A stretch of 64,000 bases of DNA from Methylovirgula ligni (GCF_004135935.1 NZ_CP025086.1:682001-746000); one strand, 5' to 3'. Counted from the first letter of the stretch, positions 45,628 to 56,866 are shown. Notes: generated from the sequence alone by a model not told the origin. Made by a program: numbers and translations.

Positions 45628-46665
45628 ATGGCGCTTGTTTTTGTGACCGGAGGTTCCGGCTTTCTCGGCACCCTCCTCGTCAATGATCTGCTCGCCGCCG
45701 GCCATAGCGTCACCAATATCGATCTCGTTCCAAGCGAGCTGAAACATCCACGCCTGCGGTCTGTCGTCGGCGATATCCGCAATCGCGCTCTGCTCGACAG
45801 CTTGCTGCGGGACACACAACATGAGGTCGTCCTTCATTGCGCCGCACTGCTGGCGCATGGGCGCATCTCGCCGCAAGAACTCTGGTCCGCAAATGTCGAT
45901 GGCACGCGCACGCTCGCCGCGGCTGTTGCGGCGGCGAAAATTCCGCAGGTTATCTTCACGTCCAGCAATTGCCTCTGGAGCACAGGCTTCTCGCTGCCAG
46001 TGAAGGAAGACGAGCCGCCGGCACCGGCCGAAATCTACGGATCGAGCAAGCTCGCGGGCGAAGAGATCCTGCAATCTCATCGCGCCGACTTCGCCACCAC
46101 GATCATCCGCTGCCCGACGATCATCGACGAGGGGCGGCTCGGTCTGCTCGCCATTCTGTTCGAGTTCATCGCCGAGGGGCGGCGCGTCTGGCTCGTTGGC
46201 GACGGCTCGAATCGCTACCAGTTCATCTATGCGCGCGATCTCATCGACGCGATGAAGCTGGCCTGGCGGGCAGGCAGGAATTCCCTCTTTGGCATCGGCT
46301 CCGATAATGTCGCCTCGCTACGCCAATGCTACGAGCATGTCATCACCGCGGCGCAAAGTCGTGCGCGTGTGGCCTCGCTGCCGAAGGGCCCGACGCTTCT
46401 CGCCATGCGCGCCGCTTATGGCCTGAGGCTCTCGCCGCTTGGGCCTTACCAATATCGAATGATCGCCTCGAGTTTCGAATTCGACACGTCACGCATCAAA
46501 GCCGAGCTTGGCTGGCGCCCGACGCTCGCCAATCATGACATGCTGCTCGTCGCCTACCGCTACTACGCCGCCAATCGCGTCGAGATTCAAAATCGCCAGG
46601 ACGTCTCGGCGCATCGCAAGCCGGCCGATATGGGCGCTATCAGGGTGCTGAAGTGGCTTTCGTAG
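45628..46665 (+). CDS. NAD-dependent epimerase/dehydratase family protein
   Basis: This extended short-chain dehydrogenase has the cofactor motif FVTGGSGFLGTLLVNDLLAA and the catalytic Tyr-x3-Lys in AEIYGSSKLAGEE, with Ser in FTSSNCLW. It probably modifies a sugar nucleotide; the exact sugar is unknown. Its last 13 bases overlap the start of the membrane glycosyltransferase gene, so the two probably work on the same glycan. Confidence 0.85.
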   Translation: MALVFVTGGSGFLGTLLVNDLLAAGHSVTNIDLVPSELKHPRLRSVVGDIRNRALLDSLLRDTQHEVVLHCAALLAHGRISPQELWSANVDGTRTLAAAVAAAKIPQVIFTSSNCLWSTGFSLPVKEDEPPAPAEIYGSSKLAGEEILQSHRADFATTIIRCPTIIDEGRLGLLAILFEFIAEGRRVWLVGDGSNRYQFIYARDLIDAMKLAWRAGRNSLFGIGSDNVASLRQCYEHVITAAQSRARVASLPKGPTLLAMRAAYGLRLSPLGPYQYRMIASSFEFDTSRIKAELGWRPTLANHDMLLVAYRYYAANRVEIQNRQDVSAHRKPADMGAIRVLKWLS

Positions 46666-48269
46666 ACACGCTCCGGCGGATCGCACGCACGCCAGCCGAG
46701 GCGCTGTTGTCCCCGACGGCGGCCGCGCAGGAATTCGACTCCACGGACACCGCCGCGCCGGCGACGGAGCGCGGCTGGCCCGCCGTCCTCATCCTCCTCG
46801 CCCTCGCCGCCTGGCTGGCGCGCGTCGGCAGCGCGCATGAGCCATGGTTCGACGAGGCCCAGGCATGGCTCCTCGCGCGCGACAATTCGCTGACCGATTT
46901 GCTCCTCCGCGAGGTCCGCTACGAGGGCAGCCCGGGGCTTTGGCATCTCCTGCTCTGGCTCGTGCAACGCGCCGGCCTGCCCTTCAGCGGCCTCTGGCTC
47001 GTCAGCACAACGCTCGCCTGCGCGGGAGCGGCGGTCATCCTTTTCAAGGCGCCCTTTCCGCTCTGGCTTCGCGCCGCCTGCGTCACCTCTTATTTTTTTG
47101 CCTATCAATATGCCGTCGTGGCGCGCAGCTACGCGCTCGATCTGCTTTTCCTGCCCGTCCTGGCACTCCTGTTCCGGGAACGGCGCGAACGGCCGCTGCT
47201 CTACTGCACGGTGCTGGGTCTTTGCGCCAACAGCAACGCCCACAGTTTCATCATAGCGGGCATTCTCTTCACCGAATTTCTGATCGCGACCTGGCGGGCC
47301 AAGACATGGCCGCCGCGAATTGTACAAGCCTGTGCAATATTCATCGCCCTTGCCGCGGCGGCGGTTTTTCAGGCCCGCGTACCTGCGGACGTCAGCTTTA
47401 TCGTCGGCCCGCGCGGGGTTTCCTGGGTTTACGCTCTCATCCAGATCGACGACGCCTTCATGGGCAGCATCAGCCTTGTCACGGGCGCTGGCCTCGACCC
47501 GCGCTCCATCGCTCTGCAATGGCTGGCAACCGGATTTCTTCTGACGCCCTCGATCGTCCTGTTTTGGCGGGCAGGCGTTCTTCCGCTCTTTGCCGCCCTC
47601 ACCGCGTCGCTGATTGTATTTGCCTTTGTGGAATTCGCGAATGCCTGGCACGCCGGCTTTCTTTATCTCGCCTGGCTCTTCTGTCTCTGGCAGAGCTGGC
47701 CGCAGGCCGGACGCCTCGCGCGAAATGGGCGCTACACGCTGATCGCCAGCCTCGTGTTCCTGAGCGTGATTCAAACATATGGCGCCATCGCCGCCGGGCT
47801 TCGCGATATCGCAAGCCCCTATTCATCCGGCCCGGCGATGGCCGTCGAGTTGAAGGCTTATCGTGCAGCCCATCCGCACGCGCGGATTGCCGGCATGGGG
47901 TTCAAAAGCTTCACCGTCGCACCGTGGTTTCCCGCCAATATTTTCGCGAATTATAACGGCGGCGCGGAGCGGCCGGCCTATTACAAGTGGATAACGACGA
48001 ACCGCTTCGCCTATGCTGCGGAATTACCGGCATGGCGCAAACTCGCTACTGGAGGCTACGACGCGCTTTTGCTTTCGCCCGGCGAAATGGCGCGGCCGGT
48101 TATCGATGCCTGCATGACGGCGGCCGTTAAAGCGGGCTATTGTCTCGCGGCGAAGACCGAGGGCGGGATGATCTGGCGCGGTTCGATCCTCGAAGGCGAC
48201 GATCTGTTTTTGTTCGCGCGCGGCGCGATTTGCGCCGGTCCCCGCACGGCGGCAAAGGCCGGGAACTAG
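46653..48269 (+). CDS. multi-pass membrane glycosyltransferase-like protein (GT-C type)
   Basis: The 538-residue protein has about 10-11 hydrophobic helices. After the first helix lies HEPWFDEAQAWLLARD, an Asp-Glu motif in the first outside loop like the catalytic acid of GT39/GT83-type enzymes that use polyprenyl-linked sugars. A periplasmic C-terminal domain (about 395-538) follows the last helix. The start is GTG at 46653, overlapping the epimerase gene. The donor and acceptor are unknown. Confidence 0.7.
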   Translation: MAFVDTLRRIARTPAEALLSPTAAAQEFDSTDTAAPATERGWPAVLILLALAAWLARVGSAHEPWFDEAQAWLLARDNSLTDLLLREVRYEGSPGLWHLLLWLVQRAGLPFSGLWLVSTTLACAGAAVILFKAPFPLWLRAACVTSYFFAYQYAVVARSYALDLLFLPVLALLFRERRERPLLYCTVLGLCANSNAHSFIIAGILFTEFLIATWRAKTWPPRIVQACAIFIALAAAAVFQARVPADVSFIVGPRGVSWVYALIQIDDAFMGSISLVTGAGLDPRSIALQWLATGFLLTPSIVLFWRAGVLPLFAALTASLIVFAFVEFANAWHAGFLYLAWLFCLWQSWPQAGRLARNGRYTLIASLVFLSVIQTYGAIAAGLRDIASPYSSGPAMAVELKAYRAAHPHARIAGMGFKSFTVAPWFPANIFANYNGGAERPAYYKWITTNRFAYAAELPAWRKLATGGYDALLLSPGEMARPVIDACMTAAVKAGYCLAAKTEGGMIWRGSILEGDDLFLFARGAICAGPRTAAKAGN

Positions 48270-48416
48270 AGGCGGCAGCGCCCTTCCCTCCGCCGCAATT
48301 TCCTGTATAAAGCCCCGATCGCTGGCCCTTGGCCCGCGCGCTCCCCCAAAACCTTGCTGGACGACATCCCGGCCTGGCCGCGGGCGGAGGCATTTCCAAA
48401 CCCGAAAGGAAAACCG

Positions 48417-48686
48417 ATGTCGATCACGGCCGAGCGCAAGGACGCGCTCATCAAGGAATATGCGACGAAATCCGGCGATACCGGCTCGCCAGAGGTGCAA
48501 GTTGCGATCCTCACCGAGCGGATCAGCAATCTCACCGGCCATTTCAAGACCCATATCAAGGACAATCATTCGCGCCGCGGCCTGCTCAAGCTCGTCTCGC
48601 TGCGCCGTCAGCTTCTCGATTACGTGAAGCGCAAAGACGAGCAGCGCTACAAGACGCTGATCGAGCGTCTCGGCATCCGCCGCTAA
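48417..48686 (+). CDS. rpsO: 30S ribosomal protein S15
   Basis: S15 binds 16S rRNA early in 30S assembly. The 89-residue protein matches the family throughout: [40 protein letters not shown] and [13 protein letters not shown]. The ATG at 48417 has GAAAGGAAAA upstream. pnp follows 431 bases later, the usual order; the spacer is unusually long because of repeats. An inverted repeat TCAGGCGC/GCGCCTGA (48712-48736) lies 25 bases after the stop. Confidence 0.98.
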   Translation: MSITAERKDALIKEYATKSGDTGSPEVQVAILTERISNLTGHFKTHIKDNHSRRGLLKLVSLRRQLLDYVKRKDEQRYKTLIERLGIRR

Positions 48687-49117
48687 GCCGCACTGGTTCA
48701 TGCCCAACACGTCAGGCGCTGGAAATCGGCGCCTGAACAACTACTTAAGCCATGAGGTCGTTTGCTCCTCGGGGGCGGCGGCCGGAAGTCGATACGACCG
48801 CCGGTTCCTCGCCGGCGAAAATGCTCTAAGATCGTCCGGCGTCTCGCGCCGGGCGGAGCGGGATACCAAAGCCTATTTGGCGGTTTTTCGCCAAATCCCG
48901 CTCTGACTTATTGGAAGCGATCGCGATACATGCGTTTGGGTTATCCCGCCTGAGCGCATCGCGATCCTGGAAATTGGCAGCGCGGCATGGGGCCGCCGCT
49001 GCCCGGGAAAGACCAGTGCCATGGCAGGATCGCCAGGCGCTTCTCGCGTCAAGCGCGGAGCCTCTCGCCGTTCTGCACATGGCCTTCGGTCTTTGCCTCA
49101 CCTGAAGAGAAAGACCA
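48687..49117 (+). other. rpsO-pnp spacer with repeat mosaic
   Basis: The 431-base spacer holds no gene I can support. It contains an 8-bp hairpin after rpsO (48712-48736), a GC-rich inverted stretch (about 48770-48820), the CGAAAATGCTCTA element, and two further long hairpins listed below. The last 150 bases before pnp show nothing but a modest ribosome-binding site (GAAGAGAAAG) at the pnp start. Confidence 0.6.
48816..48966. repeat. mosaic of palindromic elements
   Basis: CGAAAATGCTCTA (48816-48828, also at 40534) is followed by a nested hairpin: outer GAGCGGG (48856-48862)/CCCGCTC (48897-48903), inner ATTTGGCG (48875-48882)/CGCCAAAT (48889-48896). A second inverted repeat is GATCGCGAT (48919-48927)/ATCGCGATC (48958-48966). 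Together they resemble a chain of REP-like units. Confidence 0.75.
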
Positions 49118-51262
<2,145 letters not shown>

Positions 51263-51276
51263 GATTTTTCGACAAA

Positions 51277-51312
51277 CGTCATGCGCGGAACGCTCCGCGC
51301 ATGACGCTTTTA
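51277..51312 (+). terminator. intrinsic terminator of pnp
   Basis: A perfect 13-bp stem, CGTCATGCGCGGA (51277-51289) and TCCGCGCATGACG (51294-51306), with a 4-base loop runs into CTTTTA. It lies 15 bases after the pnp stop and just before the convergent ahpD stop, so it may serve both genes. Confidence 0.75.
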
Positions 51313-51318
51313 GCAACC

Positions 51319-51840
51319 CTATTCCGCCGCCTCGACGGCGATCGCCGCTGACTGAATGATCGCGGCGAAGCGCACCGCGGTCTGAATGGCCTGCGAACTC
51401 ACGCCCGCCTTGCGCAATTCCGCCTCGTGCGCGTCGATGCACATGCCGCAGCCATTGATCGCCGAGACCGCCAGCGACCAAAGCTCGAAATCCACCTTCG
51501 CGACGCCGGGATTGGCGATGACGTTCATGCGCAGCTTTGCCGGCATGGTGCGGAATTCCTCGTTCGAGGCGAGGTGCAGGAAGCGGTAATAGACATTGTT
51601 CATGCCCATGATCGCCGCCGCCGATTTGGCGGCGCTGATCGCCGTCGCATCAATGTGCTGTATCGCCTCGGCGATGAGCGCGTGGCGTACTTCGACATTG
51701 CGCGAGGCGATACCGGCCGCCACGAAGAGCCCGTATTTCTGCACCGGCGTCAGCGTCTCGTCGCTGGCCATCGACGAGAGATTGAGCCGCACATCCTTGG
51801 CGAAGTCGGCGATTTTATCCTTGAGGGCGTCGAGCGACAT
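51319..51840 (-). CDS. ahpD: alkyl hydroperoxide reductase AhpD
   Basis: AhpD is the disulfide reductase that restores AhpC in systems without AhpF. The 173-residue protein has the CxxC active site in [16 protein letters not shown], with the nearby histidine that takes part in proton relay in the mycobacterial enzyme. It belongs to the carboxymuconolactone decarboxylase fold. It lies 90 bases downstream of ahpC in the same direction. Confidence 0.95.
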   Translation of the reverse strand: MSLDALKDKIADFAKDVRLNLSSMASDETLTPVQKYGLFVAAGIASRNVEVRHALIAEAIQHIDATAISAAKSAAAIMGMNNVYYRFLHLASNEEFRTMPAKLRMNVIANPGVAKVDFELWSLAVSAINGCGMCIDAHEAELRKAGVSSQAIQTAVRFAAIIQSAAIAVEAAE

Positions 51841-51930
51841 TATGGAATCATTCCTTCGAGGGAGAAGCGCGCAACGAAACGGCGGAGCTTTTGGCCCCGC
51901 CGATTGATTGCCAAACGGTGAAAACGCGGC

Positions 51931-52485
51931 TTACGCGGCCTTCAGGGTCTCGCCGCCGATCTCGCGATTGCAGGGGCAGAGTTCGTCCGTCTGCAACGCA
52001 TCAAGTACGCGCAGCGTATCCTTCGGCGCGCGGCCGACGTTGAGGTTCGTCGCGTAGACGTGCTGGATGATATTGTCCGGATCGACGACGAACGTATAGC
52101 GATAGGCAACGCCGTCCGGCGAGCGCACGCCAAGGCCGTCGGTCAGCGAACCATTGGTGTCGGCAAACGACCAGATCGGCAGCTTGTCGAGATCCTTATG
52201 GTTGCGCCGCCAGGCCAGCTTGACGAATTCGTTGTCGGTCGAGCCGCCGAGCACCACCGCGTCGCGCTCCTCGAAATCCTTGCCGAGCTTGGCGAATTCC
52301 GCGATCTCCGTCGGGCAGACGAAGGTGAAATCCTTCGGGTAGAAGAAGATAACCTTCCACTTGCCGGGGAAGCTCTCTTCGGTCAGCGTCTCGAAGGCCG
52401 AGACGCCGTTCTCCTCGTGATTGTTGAAGCCGGGCTTCACGCCCGTCACCGAAAACGAGGGCAGTTTGTCTCCAATTCCAGCCAT
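51931..52485 (-). CDS. ahpC: alkyl hydroperoxide reductase AhpC (peroxiredoxin)
   Basis: AhpC reduces hydrogen peroxide, organic peroxides and peroxynitrite. The peroxidatic cysteine is in FYPKDFTFVCPTEIAEF. The C-terminal QTDELCPCNREIGGETL has the double-cysteine tail of the mycobacterial/AhpD-dependent type. The ATG at 52485 gives 184 residues, slightly shorter than the frame allows. Its downstream partner is ahpD, and oxyR is divergent. Confidence 0.96.
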   Translation of the reverse strand: MAGIGDKLPSFSVTGVKPGFNNHEENGVSAFETLTEESFPGKWKVIFFYPKDFTFVCPTEIAEFAKLGKDFEERDAVVLGGSTDNEFVKLAWRRNHKDLDKLPIWSFADTNGSLTDGLGVRSPDGVAYRYTFVVDPDNIIQHVYATNLNVGRAPKDTLRVLDALQTDELCPCNREIGGETLKAA

Positions 52486-52588
52486 TCCGATATTCCTTTG
52501 AAGGCGTCTGTTGTGGGGGGCTCGCATCCGCCGGCCCACGGCGCGATGTTGCACTGCAAGCTAACGGGGCTTGCGGCCTTCGATCAAG

Positions 52589-52626
52589 CCGATAATTTTT
52601 ATATTTACGTTCGGATTTTCCGATAT
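52589..52626. promoter_or_regulatory. candidate OxyR binding region
   Basis: The AT-rich block between divergent ahpC and oxyR has repeated CCGATA motifs (52589-52594 and 52620-52625), about three helical turns apart. LysR-type regulators usually bind such spaced sites between divergent genes. The classic four-part OxyR ATAG/CTAT pattern is only partly visible. Confidence 0.35.
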
Positions 52627-52635
52627 AAGCAATAT

Positions 52636-53562
52636 ATGAATGTAAACATCAACCTGCGCCACCTGCGCTACCTGGTGACGCTCGCCGAGAGCGGCTCCTT
52701 CGCCGCCGCGGCCAAGGCCGCAGGCATCACGCAATCGACATTAAGCGCGGCGATTCAAGGGCTTGAGGTGGAGTTCGAGCACAAGCTCATCGACCGCTCC
52801 GGGCGGCGGATGCAGCTCCTGCCCTTTGGCGAGGCGATGGTGCGCCGGGCCCGGCATATCCTCGCCGAGATCGAGGAACTGCCCCAATATGCCGGCCGCG
52901 AAGTCTTGCCACTTAGCACGCGGCTGCGGCTAGGTGTCATACCCTCCGTCGCGCCGTTCGTCCTGCCGCGGCTGCTTTCAAGCCTCAACCGGGATTATCC
53001 GTTGCTGCACCTGCACGTGCGCGAAGGGCTGACGCATTCGCTGCTGACCGAGGTTTCGAGCGGCCGGCTCGACGCGGCTTTCATTGCCCATATGCCCTCG
53101 CTCGAAGGCGTCGAAATCGCCGAACTGGGCAAGGACCCGTTCTATCTCGCGGTCAAGCCCGGCCATCCGCTCACCCGGCTCAACGAGGTGACCATGGCGC
53201 AGCTCGCCCATGAGCCGCTGCTGCTGCTCGACCAGGGCCACTGCTTGCGCGAACACGCAATGGTGGCGCTCGGCCGCGACGCGATCACTGAAGAGAATGA
53301 CGTGCGCGCCGCCTCGCTGTTGACCCTGGTGCAGCTTGTCGAGGCCGGAATGGGAATTACGCTGCTGCCGAAGATCGCGATGGACGCCGTCGCCGGCACG
53401 CAGGTGAAGCTCATCCCCTATTCCGCGCCCAAAGCGGCGCGGACCTTGGTGCTCGCCTGGCGCAAGGGCGCGGTGCGTGCCGACGATTATCGCGTGCTCG
53501 CAGCGCATATCCGCAAGCATTGCCTGCCGGGACTGGACGCGGACACCCCTCCCTCCCCATGA
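52636..53562 (+). CDS. oxyR: LysR-type regulator, OxyR-like
   Basis: The 308-residue protein has an N-terminal helix-turn-helix (FAAAAKAAGITQSTLSAAIQ) and a LysR effector domain. Similarity to OxyR runs through LLDQGHCLREHAM and VEAGMGITLLP, and the divergent ahpC-ahpD neighbours fit. Cys203 matches the peroxide-sensing cysteine (E. coli Cys199). The position of the resolving Cys208 is Leu212, so the usual disulfide cannot form; the only other cysteine is Cys296 near the end. Confidence 0.88.
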   Translation: MNVNINLRHLRYLVTLAESGSFAAAAKAAGITQSTLSAAIQGLEVEFEHKLIDRSGRRMQLLPFGEAMVRRARHILAEIEELPQYAGREVLPLSTRLRLGVIPSVAPFVLPRLLSSLNRDYPLLHLHVREGLTHSLLTEVSSGRLDAAFIAHMPSLEGVEIAELGKDPFYLAVKPGHPLTRLNEVTMAQLAHEPLLLLDQGHCLREHAMVALGRDAITEENDVRAASLLTLVQLVEAGMGITLLPKIAMDAVAGTQVKLIPYSAPKAARTLVLAWRKGAVRADDYRVLAAHIRKHCLPGLDADTPPSP

Positions 53563-53578
53563 ATGGGGAGAGGGAATT

Positions 53579-54889
53579 TCACTCCGCCGCCTTCTTGAAG
53601 TCGGGGAAAGTGCAATGCGCCTCTTCCGACACACGTGGCGCGGCGCCAGGGAAGCTGACGATATTGTCCGTCTCGGTGAACGGCAGGTCGAGCGCATGCC
53701 AGACATCGACCAGCGCATCGACAAGATGCGCGACATGGCCGTCGGAATGCACCGGCGACGGCGTGATCCGCAGCCGCTCCGTGCCACGCGCGACGGTCGG
53801 ATAATTGATCGGCTGGATATAGATGCTGTGGCGCGCCAGCAGCATGTCCGAAGCCGCCTTGCAGCGCTCGGCGTCGCCGACGAACACCGGCACGATGTGC
53901 GAAGCGTTGGCCATCACCGGCAGGCCGGCGGCGGAAAGCGCATGTTTGGTGAGCGCCGCCTGGCGCTGATGGCGGGCGCGCAGATCGACACCCTGCTCGC
54001 CTTTCAGCATTTGCACAGCCTTTTGCGCCGCAGCGGCGAGGGCCGGCGAAAGCGCGGTCGTGAAGATGAACGAGGCCGCGTAGGAGCGCACGGCGTCGAT
54101 GATTGCGGTATCCGCCGCGACATAGCCACCCAAAGTGCCGAAGCCCTTGGCGAGCGTGCCCTCGATCACGTCGATGCGGTCCATCTCGCCATCACGATCG
54201 GCGATGCCGCCGCCGCGCGGGCCATAAAGGCCGACGGCATGAACCTCGTCGAGATAGGTCAAGGCATTATAGCGCGCGGCGAGGTCGGCGATCTTGCCGA
54301 TCGGCGCGATATCGCCGTCCATCGAATAAAGACTCTCGAAGGCAATCAGCTTCGGCCGCTCGCGGCCGGCCGCCTTGAGCAGGTCTTCCAGATGTTCGAG
54401 ATCGTTGTGGCGGAAAATCTGGCGCTCGGCGCCGGAGCGCTTGATGCCCTCGATCATCGAGTTGTGATTATAGGCGTCCGACAGGATCAGACAGTCAGGC
54501 AACAGCGAACCGATAGCGGAGATCGCCGCCAGATTGGAAATCCAGCCCGAGGTGAAGACCAGACAGCCGGGCTTGCCATGCAGATCGGCGAGTTCGGTCT
54601 CAAGCGCGACGAGCGGATGATTGGTGCCGGCGATGTTGCGGGTGCCACCGGAGCCGACGCCATGCTTGGCGGCAGCCGCGCGCATCGCCTCGATCACCTG
54701 CGGATTGAGGCCCATGCCGAGATAATCGTTGGAGCACCAGATGATGACGTCCTCGACGCCCCCGTCCTCGCGGTGCCAGCGGGCGTAAGGGAAATGCTCG
54801 GCGTCACGCTCGAGATCGACGAAAACGCGATAGCGTTTCTCGGCTTTGAGACGGCCCAAAGCGTCTTCAAAATATGCTCGATACCCCAT
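53579..54889 (-). CDS. hemA: 5-aminolevulinate synthase
   Basis: This PLP enzyme condenses glycine and succinyl-CoA, the first step of heme and vitamin B12 synthesis in alphaproteobacteria. The 436-residue protein has [50 protein letters not shown] and the PLP-binding lysine in [14 protein letters not shown]. The length is typical. It ends 17 bases from the convergent oxyR stop. A perfect FNR/FixK box lies 186 bases upstream. Confidence 0.97.
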   Translation of the reverse strand: MGYRAYFEDALGRLKAEKRYRVFVDLERDAEHFPYARWHREDGGVEDVIIWCSNDYLGMGLNPQVIEAMRAAAAKHGVGSGGTRNIAGTNHPLVALETELADLHGKPGCLVFTSGWISNLAAISAIGSLLPDCLILSDAYNHNSMIEGIKRSGAERQIFRHNDLEHLEDLLKAAGRERPKLIAFESLYSMDGDIAPIGKIADLAARYNALTYLDEVHAVGLYGPRGGGIADRDGEMDRIDVIEGTLAKGFGTLGGYVAADTAIIDAVRSYAASFIFTTALSPALAAAAQKAVQMLKGEQGVDLRARHQRQAALTKHALSAAGLPVMANASHIVPVFVGDAERCKAASDMLLARHSIYIQPINYPTVARGTERLRITPSPVHSDGHVAHLVDALVDVWHALDLPFTETDNIVSFPGAAPRVSEEAHCTFPDFKKAAE

Positions 54890-55074
54890 CAGCGAACCCA
54901 GTCCTTATGTGGCGCCTAGAGCCCTTGCTGCGCCTTCTGGGCGGAGCCCGGCGTTCCGCCGAAAGCTCGCCTGAACCGGCCCGTCGCTTCCCCGTGTTTG
55001 GTTTTGGCCTAATTCTAAAAACGGCGCAAGTGGGCGAAAAGTCCCAGCCAGGGCGCGTCGGTTGATGAATTTTA

Positions 55075-55088
55075 TTGATATGAATCAA
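55075..55088. promoter_or_regulatory. FNR/FixK-type binding site upstream of hemA
   Basis: TTGAT-ATGA-ATCAA is a perfect match to the TTGAT-N4-ATCAA consensus of FNR, FnrL and FixK proteins. It lies between hemA and the next leftward gene (which stops at 55155). Control of hemA by FnrL or FixK under low oxygen is known in Rhodobacter and rhizobia. The distance to the hemA start implies a leader of about 150 bases. Confidence 0.7.
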
Positions 55089-55154
55089 TGCGCTCGAAGC
55101 CAACCCGTCGCGGAAGCGCCCGGCTGGTTCCCCGAGCCGGGCGCTTGGCAAGTG

Positions 55155-55610
55155 CTATCGCTGCAGGACCGAGATATGGCCCTTCACGCCGGCGCAAGTG
55201 CAGCGTGCGCCCGGCGCCCGCGACGACGTCGAGGCGCAGAGATGCGCCCGCGTCACGCAATAAAGCGGCTGGGGCGGCGGCGGATAATCGTTCCCGTAGG
55301 AATACGGGTAATCATAGTACGGGTAATCCCAGCCATAGTCCCAATAGGGATAGCCCCAGCCCCAACCGCCCCAGCCGGGATACCAGCCGCCGCCATACCA
55401 GCCACCCCCGTGCCAACCACCACCGCCATGCCAGCCGCCGCCACCGCCGTGCCAACCACCGCCGCCGAAGCCGCCATGGCCCCCGAAACCGCCGCCACCA
55501 AAGCCACCGTGACCGCCGCCGCCGCCGCCGCGCGCGAAGGCCGCGTCTTGCGCGCCCATCAGGCCACACGCGAGGCCCAATATCGCCAATCCTCTGACTA
55601 TGCGTTTCAT
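55155..55610 (-). CDS. glycine-rich secreted protein with C-terminal four-cysteine motif
   Basis: The ATG at 55610 with GGAG upstream gives 151 residues. A signal peptide (1-27) is followed by a Gly/His/Trp-rich stretch (28-80), a Trp/Tyr/Pro/Asp stretch (81-115), and a small cysteine domain: Cys118-x6-Cys125-x11-Cys137-x-Cys139. The same spacing occurs in the protein at 56883, so they are paralogs. The function is unknown; a flexible extracellular or outer-envelope protein is likely. An ORF on the opposite strand is a composition shadow. Confidence 0.75.
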   Translation of the reverse strand: MKRIVRGLAILGLACGLMGAQDAAFARGGGGGGHGGFGGGGFGGHGGFGGGGWHGGGGGWHGGGGWHGGGWYGGGWYPGWGGWGWGYPYWDYGWDYPYYDYPYSYGNDYPPPPQPLYCVTRAHLCASTSSRAPGARCTCAGVKGHISVLQR

Positions 55611-55777
55611 TGAATTCTCCTTCGCCGCGTCGCTGGCCCGCAGCCGGCCAAAAACCATTGGCAAGGTGGGCACAGCCTCGTTATTGCAATGTTACGGCGA
55701 TGGCCGGTTTTGGCTTTTGCGCTAGGTCAAACCGGTGCGCTTCCTGCGGCCGTCATTAAGGCGGAGTTAATTCAATA

Positions 55778-56785
55778 ATGCGTGTTCTCGTTACCGGCGC
55801 CGCGGGTTTCATCGGCTTCCACATGGCGCGCCGGCTTCTCGAACGCGGCGACGAAGTTGTCGGCGTCGACGGATTCACGCCCTATTACGATGTCGCGTTG
55901 AAATCCGCACGGGAGGTGCAGCTCGCACAGCATGGGCTCTTCACCGGCCATCGGCTGATGCTGGAGGATTCCGACGCGCTGCAACGCGCCTACGGCGATG
56001 GTTTCGACATCGTCTATCATTTCGCGGCGCAAGCCGGGGTGCGCTACAGCCTCGAAAACCCGCGCGCCTATGTCGATGCCAATCTCGTCGGCACCTACAA
56101 TCTTCTCGAACTCATGCGCGCCAACCCGCCGCGACACGCGCTGATGGCCTCGACCTCATCGGTCTACGGGGCGAATGCCAAAATCCCCTTCTTCGAAACC
56201 GACCACGCCGACCATCCGCTGACGCTCTATGCAGCGAGCAAAAAGGCCAATGAGGAGATGGCGCATTCCTACGCGCATCTCTTCGCCGTTCCGACGACCA
56301 TGCTGCGGTTTTTTACGGTCTATGGTCCGTGGGGCCGGCCGGACATGGCGCTGTTCAAATTCGTCGCGGCCATTCTCGCAGGCCAGCCGATCGAACTTTA
56401 CAACCACGGCAAGATGCGGCGCGATTTCACCTATATCGACGATCTCGTCGAAGCCATGCTGCGGCTTCTGCACAACGCTCCACCGGCCCCCGGCAGCACG
56501 CATGGCAGCATTGCCGGAGACAGCCTTTCACCGGTCGCGCCCTGGCGCGTCGTCAATATCGGCGCCGGCCGGCCGGTCGAACTTGAGGATTTTGTCGCTG
56601 CGGTCGAGCGGGCGCTGGGCAAGAAGGCCGAGCGCAAGCTGCTGCCGATGCAAATGGGTGACGTACCGGCAACCTTCGCAAATACCGATCTCTTGGAGAA
56701 GCTCACCGGCTACCGGCCCGCCACCTCCGTCGAAGAGGGCGTGCCGCGTTTCGTCGCCTGGTATCGCGAGCACTACGGGCTCTGA
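55778..56785 (+). CDS. UDP-glucuronate 4-epimerase-like protein
   Basis: The 335-residue protein is an extended short-chain dehydrogenase with VLVTGAAGFIGFHMARRLLE, the family-specific FTPYYDVALKSAR segment, HFAAQAGVRYSLENPRAYVD, and the catalytic Tyr-x3-Lys in LTLYAASKKANEEMAH. It also has the RFFTVYGPWGRPDMALFKF motif typical of UDP-glucuronate epimerases making UDP-galacturonate for surface polysaccharides. It is flanked by the two glycine-rich genes, both on the other strand. Confidence 0.92.
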   Translation: MRVLVTGAAGFIGFHMARRLLERGDEVVGVDGFTPYYDVALKSAREVQLAQHGLFTGHRLMLEDSDALQRAYGDGFDIVYHFAAQAGVRYSLENPRAYVDANLVGTYNLLELMRANPPRHALMASTSSVYGANAKIPFFETDHADHPLTLYAASKKANEEMAHSYAHLFAVPTTMLRFFTVYGPWGRPDMALFKFVAAILAGQPIELYNHGKMRRDFTYIDDLVEAMLRLLHNAPPAPGSTHGSIAGDSLSPVAPWRVVNIGAGRPVELEDFVAAVERALGKKAERKLLPMQMGDVPATFANTDLLEKLTGYRPATSVEEGVPRFVAWYREHYGL

Positions 56786-56806
56786 CGCAACGCCGCTGCA
56801 CGAGCG

Positions 56807-56842
56807 TATCCCGCATTCAGCCGGGATGCCGAACGCGGGATA
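56807..56842. repeat. inverted repeat after the epimerase gene
   Basis: TATCCCGCATTC (56807-56818) and GAACGCGGGATA (56831-56842) pair with one mismatch around a 12-base spacer, between two convergent genes. It may act as a bidirectional transcript end, although no T-run is present. The GCGGGAT motif is also in the 48.8-kb mosaic. Confidence 0.5.
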
Positions 56843-56866
56843 GGCAAGATCGATTAAGAGTACGCT

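Noticed and set aside
55062-55613. Ala/Pro/Thr-rich ORF on the plus strand opposite the glycine-rich gene
   Set aside because: It mirrors the glycine-rich repeat of the minus-strand gene, which has a signal peptide, ribosome-binding site and conserved cysteine tail.
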